From positions 1 through 10,029 of the forward strand of contig CAZLED010000084.1 of the NCBI GenBank assembly GCA_964558485.1: a stretch of DNA of 10,029 nucleotides, written 5' to 3'. The notes below the pieces were generated by a model. The model worked only from the letters and a program-made list of their open reading frames with translations, was not told the origin of the DNA and did no database searches. Position numbers and translations under genes: made by a program. Origin of the DNA: UMGS1696 sp964558485. Lineage in GTDB: Bacteria; Bacillota; Clostridia; Oscillospirales; CAG-272. Shown here one piece after another: positions 1 to 6,280 of the stretch (positions are counted from its first letter, which is position 1; each line of letters begins with the position of its first letter).

Positions 1-13
1 GGGAAGTGATGGC

Positions 14-1144
14 ATGAAAGAATTTTCACTTACCCTGAAGGAAAAGGTCCGACAGCTGGATATGGTGATGCTGTTTTGTGCCATGGCGCTCAGTATTCTA
101 AGCGTCGTGACACTGGCGTCCTCTGCCGATGCCTACAAAGCCGGTATGGCCTATGCCCGGAACCAGGTGTTTGCCATGGTGCTGGGCCTGCTCTGTGTGG
201 GCATTATCTCCATGGTCGATTACGATATGCTGATCGAGCGACTGGAATACATATTCTTTGGCGTTTCGGTGGCGCTACTATTGCTGGTGATCTTCTTTGG
301 GGAAGGGGAAATGGGAAACGAAAACTGGATCTCCATTCCCATCATCAATATGAATATCCAGCCAACGGAGTTTGTCAAAATCACGTTCATCATCACCTTT
401 TCCCGACATCTGGACCGGGTCAAGCATAAGATCAATCATCCGCTCAATGTGCTGCAGCTGCTCATCCACGGTGGGATCATCATCGGCATGGTGGTCCTCT
501 CCGGGGACGATGGCATGGCGCTGGTATATGCCGTGATCTTTGCTGTGATGCTGTTTTGTGCCGGGATCTCCCTCTGGTATGTAGCCGGTGCTATGGCGCT
601 GGTGGTGATCCTGTTTCCGGTGCTGTGGGACCATATGGCGCAGTACCAGCAGCGGCGGATCTTGGTCGGCTTCAATCCCGATCTGGATCCGACAGACAAA
701 GGCTATCAGTCTATCAAAAGCCGTGCCTGTATCATATCCGGTGGATTTCGGGGCGCCGGCTTTTCCGGTGGCACCTGTTATCATTCCTTGCCTGCCGCAC
801 AGTCGGACTGCCTTTTCTCCGTCCTGGCTGAAAAATTCGGCTTTATCGGTACCTTTACCTACATCGTTCTGATCACGATCCTGGTGTGGCGCATCATCCT
901 TTTGGCAAAGCACTGCCGGAAGACCTACGCCTCCTTCATCTGCATGGGTATGGTCGGTATGCTGTTGGCCCAGACTCTGGAAAATATTGGAATGTGTCTG
1001 GCGATCATGCCGGTGGTGGGGATCACGTTGCCGTTTTTCTCCTACGGCGGTTCGTCCATGCTGTCTATGTATATGTGTCTTGGTGTTTTGCAAAGCATAT
1101 GCTCGCATAATCATAAGTATTATTTCGAACGAGAACGGGAATAA
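14..1144 (+). CDS. RodA/FtsW/SpoVE-family (SEDS) peptidoglycan glycosyltransferase-like membrane protein, divergent paralog
   Basis: SEDS proteins polymerise lipid II into glycan strands at the cytoplasmic membrane, usually paired with a class B penicillin-binding protein. This 376-residue protein is close in length to E. coli RodA (370) and is hydrophobic throughout, with about nine to ten membrane segments. Family landmarks seen: W105 followed by QPTE (116-119), YQQRR (211-215) with NPDLDP (221-226) and GYQ (230-232), SGG (242-244), LAEKFGFIG (271-279), NIGM (324-327), MPVVGITLP (332-340) and SYGGSS (343-348). D265 aligns with the essential acidic residue of the extracellular loop in RodA proteins. 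Several usually strict positions differ: the QPDLGT motif reads SGDDGM (163-168), IGSGG reads IISGG, and LPExxTDFIF reads LPAAQSDCLF (259-268). It is therefore probably an accessory paralog rather than the main RodA or FtsW. A weak GGGAAG lies at 1-6 ahead of the ATG. The mannosidase gene starts 25 bases downstream, likely in the same operon. Family assignment is firm; the specific cell-cycle role is not. Confidence 0.88.
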   Translation: MKEFSLTLKEKVRQLDMVMLFCAMALSILSVVTLASSADAYKAGMAYARNQVFAMVLGLLCVGIISMVDYDMLIERLEYIFFGVSVALLLLVIFFGEGEMGNENWISIPIINMNIQPTEFVKITFIITFSRHLDRVKHKINHPLNVLQLLIHGGIIIGMVVLSGDDGMALVYAVIFAVMLFCAGISLWYVAGAMALVVILFPVLWDHMAQYQQRRILVGFNPDLDPTDKGYQSIKSRACIISGGFRGAGFSGGTCYHSLPAAQSDCLFSVLAEKFGFIGTFTYIVLITILVWRIILLAKHCRKTYASFICMGMVGMLLAQTLENIGMCLAIMPVVGITLPFFSYGGSSMLSMYMCLGVLQSICSHNHKYYFERERE

Positions 1145-1155
1145 AAACGATCTGC

Positions 1156-1161
1156 AGGAGG
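1156..1161 (+). promoter_or_regulatory. Shine-Dalgarno site of the GH38 gene
   Basis: An AGGAGG sequence sits 8 bases ahead of the ATG at 1170. It decides the start: the open frame reaches back to 987, but that part lies inside the SEDS gene in another frame, lacks a comparable site, and reads as a cysteine- and arginine-rich shadow peptide. Confidence 0.85.
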
Positions 1162-1169
1162 ATAGTTCC

Positions 1170-3812
1170 ATGCAAGAAGAAAAAAAGACCATGCATTTTA
1201 TCTCGCACACCCACTGGGACAGAGAATGGTATATGCCCTTTGAAAGTCACCGGTTCAAGCTGGTGGAATTCTTCGATCGCCTGCTGGATACTTTGGACCA
1301 TGATCCTTCCTTCAAAAGCTTCCATTTGGATGGACAGGCTATCGTGATCGAAGACTATCTGGAAGTGCGGCCCCAGATGCGGGAAAAGATCGAAAAGTAT
1401 ATCGCCGAGGGCAGACTGGTCAGTGGCCCCTGGTATATTTTGCAGGACGAATACCTGGTGGATGGCGAATCCAGTGTACGGAATATGCTCATCGGGAAAC
1501 AGGTTTCTGCCCAATATGGCAAGGTGTCGAACATCGGCTATTTCCCGGATGCCTTCGGGAACATCGGTCAGGCACCCCAGATCCTGCGTGGCTTTAGGAT
1601 CGACTGCGCCGCTTTTGGTCGTGGCGTAACCGACCGAAAAGGAGACCGACTGGATACCGGTGAGGAAAACTATGGCAAGGCGACCTCGGAGGTATGCTGG
1701 CGCTCTCCAGACGGTAGTGAAGTGATCGGTGCTGTGTTCCTGAATTGGTACAACAACGCCACGGAGTTGCCGGCGGAAAACACCGCTGCCCACCTGGATG
1801 CCATTCGACAAAACTGCGAACGGTACGCCACCACGCCACATCTGCTGTGCATGAATGGCTGTGATCACCAACCTGTGCAAGCGGATATCGGTCAGCTGCT
1901 GGAACGAGAAGGGCAGACCTATCCCCATACTTTGGTCCATTCCAATTTCCAGGATTATTTCGATGCCATCCGTCCCTATAAGGATCGGTTCGGTATCTTT
2001 GTAGGAGAACTGGATGGCGAATATTCCAATGGCTGGCATACCCTTGCCAATACCGCCTCTGCCCGGATCTATCTGAAGCAGTGGAACGCTCTGTGTGAGA
2101 ATCTGTTGGAACGGCAGGCAGAGCCCATGGCCGTCGCCGCTCAGCTGTACACCGGCAAAAAAGCCGACCGGGATTATCTCCATTTCCTCTGGAAGATGCT
2201 TTTGCAAAACCATCCGCACGACTCCATTTGCGGCTGCTCCGTAGATGCGGTGCACACCGAGATGGTGACCCGTTTCCAAAAGGTACAGGCTGCAGCCACT
2301 TCGCTGCTCCGAAAGGATACCGAAACTGTGTGCGCTGCCATCCATACGGCAGAACTGCAGACAGATACACCGTTGGTCGAAAAAGCCATCACCGTGTGGA
2401 ATCCTCTGGGACGCACCACCAGCGAGACCGTCACGGTTCAGGTGGATTTTCCAAAGGATCAGGAGATCACAGCGGAGATGCTGGGCATTTACGACGGCGA
2501 GCATCGTATCCCGGCCACCATCGAAGACGAAGGCGTGCAGTTCGACTATATTTTACCGATCGATGCTTTCCGTCAGCCGATTTTTGTCCGTCGCTTCCAG
2601 GTGACCTTCCGTGCCTGTGATCTGCCACCGATCGGGTATAAATCCTTTGCGGTGCGTACAGATGCAGCACAGCCGGCGGCACCGACTGATCTAAAGGTAC
2701 AAGGTCGCCGTGTGATGAACCGGTACATGACGCTGTTCTTCCAAAAGGATGGTTCTGTTCGTGTGTACGACAAACGCAGCAAGTCCACCTATACCACCGG
2801 TATTTTCCTGGACTGCGGCGATGTAGGTGACGAATATATCTATCGGGAAAGTGCCGATGCGGTTCGTGTGACCACGGAAGGCAAGACCGCCAAGGTAGAA
2901 CTGGTGTCCTGCAATGAAGCGGCTGTTGCCATGAAGGTGACCCATACCATGCAGATCCCGGCAGATGCAGATCTGGAGAAGAACTGTCGCATCGGTTCGG
3001 CCACACTGGTCATCGAGTGCCTCTATACCTTGCGCACCGGTGCAGAACGGCTGGATGTACAGACCGTGATCCACAATACAGCCAAAAACCATCGGCTTAC
3101 CATGCTGACCAAGAACGATATCCAGACCGATCTGGTCCTGGCGGAAGGACAGTACGACATCGTCAAGCGTCCCATCACACCTTGGGAAGGCTGGACCAAT
3201 CCTTCTCGTCCCGGCAAAATGACCACCTTCTTTGGTCTGGAAGAAGAAAAGCGTGGGCTGCTCATCGCCGGAAAGGGTCTTGCCGAATATGAGATCCTGC
3301 GTGATGGCGCCAATACCATGGCACTGACGGTGCACCGTGGCATCGACCGCATGAATGGTTGGGGCATCGGTATGTTTTATGCACCGGAAGGCCAATGCCT
3401 GGGAGATTTGACCGTGGAATATGCGCTGATCCCCTATACCACGCGCAGCAGGGAATCCGCTGTAAACATGGCCTACAGCTTTGCCGCTACGCCATTTGTA
3501 GCTGCATCTGCGGATCTGCACGAAGGCACACTGCCGGCAACCGATTCTCTCATTGCTATGGAAGGCAAAGGGATCGTGGTCAGTGCCGTCAAGCCCTGCG
3601 AAACCAGAGACAGCGTGATCTGCCGTGTGTTCCAGCCGTACGACACCGATACCAAAATGGTGATCCATGGCGGTGATCGGTACGCAGAGGCCTGGCTTAC
3701 GGATCTGAATGAGGATCGTGTAACAAAGCTCCCCAAGCGAAACGGCAAATTCTTCATTCCGGTAGCCGCCAAAAAGATCGTAACGATCGAATTGGTGCCG
3801 GAAACAAAATAA
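1170..3812 (+). CDS. Glycoside hydrolase family 38 alpha-mannosidase (MngB-like)
   Basis: This 880-residue protein belongs to GH38, retaining zinc-dependent alpha-mannosidases. Its size and motif layout resemble bacterial members such as E. coli MngB (mannosylglycerate hydrolase, about 877 residues). The N-terminus carries HTHWDREW (residues 13-20), where H15 and D17 match the family's first two zinc ligands. YFPDAFGNIGQ (124-134) contains D127, matching the nucleophile and third zinc ligand. NGCDHQP (229-235) is a further conserved stretch. NHPHDSICG (347-355) supplies H350, matching the fourth zinc ligand. The catalytic domain covers about 8-270, a helical middle domain follows to about 375, and the rest is beta-rich, as expected for the GH38 C-terminal sandwich domains. 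There is no signal peptide or membrane segment, so it should act in the cytoplasm on imported mannosides or mannose-containing glycans. The substrate (mannosylglycerate, N-glycan fragments or other) cannot be read from the sequence, and no PTS or sugar importer is adjacent. Its upstream neighbour is the SEDS gene; a terminator follows. Confidence 0.93.
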   Translation: MQEEKKTMHFISHTHWDREWYMPFESHRFKLVEFFDRLLDTLDHDPSFKSFHLDGQAIVIEDYLEVRPQMREKIEKYIAEGRLVSGPWYILQDEYLVDGESSVRNMLIGKQVSAQYGKVSNIGYFPDAFGNIGQAPQILRGFRIDCAAFGRGVTDRKGDRLDTGEENYGKATSEVCWRSPDGSEVIGAVFLNWYNNATELPAENTAAHLDAIRQNCERYATTPHLLCMNGCDHQPVQADIGQLLEREGQTYPHTLVHSNFQDYFDAIRPYKDRFGIFVGELDGEYSNGWHTLANTASARIYLKQWNALCENLLERQAEPMAVAAQLYTGKKADRDYLHFLWKMLLQNHPHDSICGCSVDAVHTEMVTRFQKVQAAATSLLRKDTETVCAAIHTAELQTDTPLVEKAITVWNPLGRTTSETVTVQVDFPKDQEITAEMLGIYDGEHRIPATIEDEGVQFDYILPIDAFRQPIFVRRFQVTFRACDLPPIGYKSFAVRTDAAQPAAPTDLKVQGRRVMNRYMTLFFQKDGSVRVYDKRSKSTYTTGIFLDCGDVGDEYIYRESADAVRVTTEGKTAKVELVSCNEAAVAMKVTHTMQIPADADLEKNCRIGSATLVIECLYTLRTGAERLDVQTVIHNTAKNHRLTMLTKNDIQTDLVLAEGQYDIVKRPITPWEGWTNPSRPGKMTTFFGLEEEKRGLLIAGKGLAEYEILRDGANTMALTVHRGIDRMNGWGIGMFYAPEGQCLGDLTVEYALIPYTTRSRESAVNMAYSFAATPFVAASADLHEGTLPATDSLIAMEGKGIVVSAVKPCETRDSVICRVFQPYDTDTKMVIHGGDRYAEAWLTDLNEDRVTKLPKRNGKFFIPVAAKKIVTIELVPETK

Positions 3813-3825
3813 TCTTCAGAAACCC

Positions 3826-3870
3826 AAGACAGACAGATGTGCATATAAGTACGCTGTCTGTCTTCTTTTA
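3826..3870 (+). terminator. Rho-independent terminator after the GH38 gene
   Basis: An 11-bp perfect inverted repeat, AAGACAGACAG (3826-3836) and CTGTCTGTCTT (3854-3864), encloses a 17-base loop and is followed by CTTTTA. It lies 13 bases past the GH38 stop codon and separates the SEDS-mannosidase pair from the MarR operon promoter. The loop is longer than in typical strong terminators and the T-run is short and interrupted, so read-through is possible. Confidence 0.8.
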
Positions 3871-3946
3871 TTGCATAAAAGCCATGCGTGTATCTCCACA
3901 GGAAATGTCTATTTTGCACCGACCCATTTTATTTATAAAAAAACAG

Positions 3947-3975
3947 TTGACATAGGCAGGCGAATGCAGTATAAT
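3947..3975 (+). promoter_or_regulatory. Consensus sigma-A/sigma-70 promoter of the MarR-ABC operon
   Basis: TTGACA at 3947-3952 and TATAAT at 3970-3975 are both perfect consensus hexamers with the optimal 17-base spacer. An A/T-rich run (3926-3943) just upstream could act as an UP-like element. Transcription would be expected to begin around 3981-3984, giving a short leader of roughly 25 bases before the MarR start codon. Such a strong core promoter is what one expects when expression is held down by a repressor. Confidence 0.9.
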
Positions 3976-3994
3976 TAGTTTGCGAATAAATTAA
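3975..3994 (+). promoter_or_regulatory. Candidate MarR operator over the transcription start
   Basis: Two A/T-rich arms, TTAGTTT (3975-3981) and AAATTAA (3988-3994), form an imperfect inverted repeat (6 of 7 positions match) around a 6-base centre, GCGAAT. It overlaps the last base of the -10 box and covers the expected start of transcription. Its size and position suit a MarR dimer site for autorepression, but the repeat is imperfect and A/T-rich sequence gives such matches by chance. The assignment is inference. Confidence 0.35.
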
Positions 3995-4000
3995 AGGAGG
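3995..4000 (+). promoter_or_regulatory. Shine-Dalgarno site of the MarR gene
   Basis: A perfect AGGAGG, within AAAGGAGGG, lies 7 bases ahead of the ATG at 4008. This fixes the start of the regulator gene. Confidence 0.9.
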
Positions 4001-4007
4001 GCAAAAC

Positions 4008-4523
4008 ATGAATCTGAATGTAAACGGAAAGCCGCCGGAAAAAGATCCGGAAGACCTGCGTGGTCATAAGCCTACACCCATGATGCTGCTCAACGAAGTA
4101 TCCCATTTGATGGGAGATCGGATCCACAGCCATCATGACGAATTGTTTGCGCAACGTTCTATACGGCTCTTGATCATGGAACTGGCCAGACGAGACGGCC
4201 GAACCCAACTGGAGTTGGTCAATGCGACCCATTTGAAAGCACCCACTGTCAGCGTGACCATGCAAAAGCTGGAAAAGGAAGGCATCGTCACCCGGCGGCC
4301 GGATGAGTACGACCAGAGAGCGACCCGTGTATTCCTGACGGAAAAGGGAAGAGAGCTTGACAATCGTACCCGCAAATCTGTTTTTGAGACCGAAGAGATC
4401 GCAATGGCTCGGCTCAGCGAGGAAGAACGGGAGAATCTATCCAGACTGTTGCTGAAGGTACGGGACAGTCTTCTCTCGGAGCAGGGCGAAAGCATTCGTG
4501 GAAAGGACGGAAAGAAGTTTTGA
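4008..4523 (+). CDS. MarR-family transcriptional regulator
   Basis: This 171-residue protein has the MarR winged helix-turn-helix fold, which binds palindromic DNA as a dimer and is typically released by a small ligand or oxidation. The helix-turn-helix spans about 66-92: TQLELVNATHLKAPTVS is followed by the recognition helix ending MQKLEKEGIVTR. The wing, DEYDQRATRVFLTEKG (99-114), carries the family's D-x-R-x-x-x-V-x-L-T-x-x-G pattern. Flanking helices at about 24-60 and 117-160 would form the dimer interface. The first 22 residues are charged and probably flexible, making it slightly longer than the common 140-150 residues. There is no cysteine, so thiol-oxidation sensing of the OhrR kind is unlikely. 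It is the first gene of an operon with two ABC exporter subunits, and its stop overlaps the start of the first. By analogy with MarR-controlled exporters it probably represses this operon and responds to an exported compound; the ligand is unknown. Confidence 0.92.
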   Translation: MNLNVNGKPPEKDPEDLRGHKPTPMMLLNEVSHLMGDRIHSHHDELFAQRSIRLLIMELARRDGRTQLELVNATHLKAPTVSVTMQKLEKEGIVTRRPDEYDQRATRVFLTEKGRELDNRTRKSVFETEEIAMARLSEEERENLSRLLLKVRDSLLSEQGESIRGKDGKKF

Positions 4524-6280
4524 AGAGACAATCTAAGATCAAATTGAGCCGATACCTGAAGCCGTATTGGCTATTTGCCATCGTCTCACCACTGTTTATG
4601 GCTGGTGAAGTGATGGCAGACCTGTTTCAGCCAACTTTGATGGCACAGATCGTCAACACAGTCGTCGAGAGCGGTGACGTGGAAACGGTCCTGTCCACCA
4701 TCTTGATGACCGGTCTGAAAATGCTGGGCATCGTAACGGTCGGTGGTATCATGGGGCTGCTGTGCTGCTATACCGCCAGCGTAGCTTCTCAGGGCTTCGG
4801 CAACGACCTGCGTGTGGATGCATTCAACAAAGTGATGTCCCTCTCCCAGGAACAAACCGACAGCTTTACCACCGGTTCTCTGGTCACCAGACTGACCAAC
4901 GACATCACCTCTTTGCAGGATCTGGTACAGATGATCCTGCGTATGATGGTCCGTGCGCCGATCTTCCTGGTCGGTGGGCTGATCATGTGTACCAATCTGG
5001 ACGTGAAGTTCGGTACCGTGGTGCTGTTCTCTCTGCCGTTCCAGATCGTGATCGTGCTAGTGATGATCTTCAAAGCCTTCCCGATCTTCTCCGTAGCCCA
5101 GAAAAAGCTGGACAACGTGAACTCCGTTGTGCAGGAAAACGTGACCGGTGCCCGTGTGGTCAAGGCGTATACCAGAGAAGAGCACGAGATCGGTCGGTTC
5201 CAGAAGGCCAACAAAGAGTTCTGTGACATCAACATGAAGGCGCTGATGCTCATGTCTTCTTTGATGCCTTGCCTGATGATCGTCATGAACCTGTCCATTC
5301 TGGTGATCATCTACATCGGTGGTCTGCAGGTGGAAGCCGCTGCGATCAATGTAGGTGACGTGATGGCAGCCGTGCAGTACGTTTCCCAGGTGCTGATGTC
5401 TGTGATGATGGTGTCCATGATGTTCAACCAGTTCGCCAGAGGTCGTGCCTGCGCCGATCGTATCCGGGAGATCCTGGAAGCCGATCCGGTGATCCAGGAC
5501 GGCAGCCAGACCGAAGGCAGCGAACAGGGTACCATCCGCTTCGAAAACGTGTCCTTCCAGTATCCCGGCGCACAAGGGAAAATGGTGCTGGACGATATCA
5601 GTTTCACCGTGAAAAAAGGCGAGACCGTGGCTATCATCGGTGCCACCGGTTCCGGGAAGACCTCGCTGGTCAACCTGATCCCGCGCTTCTACGATGCTGT
5701 TGACGGAAATGTATACGTAGACGGCGTCAATGTCCGAGACTGGGATCTGCACGCACTGCGGGAACGTATCGGTTATGTGCTGCAAAAGAGCGAGCTGTTC
5801 TCCGGTACCATCAGTGAGAACATCCTGTGGGGTGACAGCAACGCCAATGCCGACGCCATCGCATCTGCAGCCCGTGTGGCCCAAGCAGAGGAGTTTGTCT
5901 CCAAGATGCCTGACGGCTATGATTCCTATGTAGCAGAAAAGGGTGCGTCCCTGTCCGGTGGTCAGAAGCAGCGTGTGGCCATTTCCCGTGCGGTACTGCG
6001 GAACCCGGAGATCATCATCTTCGACGACAGCACATCCGCTCTGGACTTAGGCACCGAAGCCAAACTGCGACAGGCATTGAACGAAGAGTTCGCCGATACC
6101 ACCGTGATCATGATCGCCCAGCGTATCGCCAGCGTCATGTATGCCGATAAGATCGCTGTGCTGGAAAACGGCAAGATCACAGCCTTCGCCGACCACGATA
6201 CCCTGATGCAGACCAGCGATACCTATAGAGATATTTACAATTCCCAGATGCAGTCGAATGGAGGTGCGAACAATGGCTGA
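4520..6280 (+). CDS. ABC exporter subunit A (TMD-NBD) with degenerate catalytic site, of a heterodimeric pair
   Basis: This 586-residue half-transporter has a six-helix transmembrane domain (about 15-310) and a C-terminal ATPase domain (about 338-575). Motifs seen: Walker A GATGSGKT (374-381), Q-loop Q422, signature LSGGQ (478-482), Walker B IIIFDD (498-503) and D-loop SALD (506-509). The residue after the Walker B Asp is D503 where an active ATPase has Glu, and the H-loop position is Q534 (IAQRI) rather than His. This combination marks the non-catalytic subunit of heterodimeric type IV exporters such as TM287 or BmrC. Its canonical LSGGQ would complete the active site of the partner encoded directly downstream. 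The start is TTG at 4520, overlapping the MarR TGA stop (4521-4523). Only weak ribosome binding sequence is present (AAAGGA 4502-4507, GGAAAG 4509-4514), suggesting translational coupling. The next in-frame Met is residue 27, inside the first membrane helix. Likely a drug, lipid or peptide exporter; the substrate is not deducible. Confidence 0.93.
   Translation: MKRQSKIKLSRYLKPYWLFAIVSPLFMAGEVMADLFQPTLMAQIVNTVVESGDVETVLSTILMTGLKMLGIVTVGGIMGLLCCYTASVASQGFGNDLRVDAFNKVMSLSQEQTDSFTTGSLVTRLTNDITSLQDLVQMILRMMVRAPIFLVGGLIMCTNLDVKFGTVVLFSLPFQIVIVLVMIFKAFPIFSVAQKKLDNVNSVVQENVTGARVVKAYTREEHEIGRFQKANKEFCDINMKALMLMSSLMPCLMIVMNLSILVIIYIGGLQVEAAAINVGDVMAAVQYVSQVLMSVMMVSMMFNQFARGRACADRIREILEADPVIQDGSQTEGSEQGTIRFENVSFQYPGAQGKMVLDDISFTVKKGETVAIIGATGSGKTSLVNLIPRFYDAVDGNVYVDGVNVRDWDLHALRERIGYVLQKSELFSGTISENILWGDSNANADAIASAARVAQAEEFVSKMPDGYDSYVAEKGASLSGGQKQRVAISRAVLRNPEIIIFDDSTSALDLGTEAKLRQALNEEFADTTVIMIAQRIASVMYADKIAVLENGKITAFADHDTLMQTSDTYRDIYNSQMQSNGGANNG
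6260..6266 (+). promoter_or_regulatory. Shine-Dalgarno site deciding the start of ABC subunit B
   Basis: GGAGGTG lies inside the end of the subunit A gene, 6 bases ahead of the ATG at 6273. It excludes the alternative in-frame ATG at 6258, which overlaps the site itself. Confidence 0.8.

Noticed and set aside
1..13. Possible end of an upstream gene (TGA at 7-9)
   Set aside because: Only two codons precede it in the window, so there is not enough sequence to support a coding feature.
987..1169. In-frame upstream extension of the mannosidase to position 987
   Set aside because: It lies within the SEDS gene in another frame and adds a non-homologous peptide. A strong AGGAGG 8 bases before the ATG at 1170 gives a length matching MngB.
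278..1210. Minus-strand open frame of about 310 residues opposite the SEDS gene
   Set aside because: Low-complexity His/Asp/Gln-rich shadow translation with no domain signal; the sense frame is a clear membrane protein.
1065..2504. Long minus-strand open frame of about 479 residues opposite the mannosidase gene
   Set aside because: Antisense shadow of a strongly supported GH38 gene. The translation has no recognisable domain, and no promoter or good ribosome binding site is visible.
3871..3946. Search for a small RNA, riboswitch or extra gene between the terminator and the MarR promoter
   Set aside because: Only an A/T-rich stretch just ahead of the -35 box is seen, with no convincing hairpin or open frame with a ribosome binding site.
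6258..6272. Earlier in-frame ATG for ABC subunit B at 6258
   Set aside because: The ATG overlaps the GGAGGTG site that serves the ATG at 6273; no separate ribosome binding site is seen for it.
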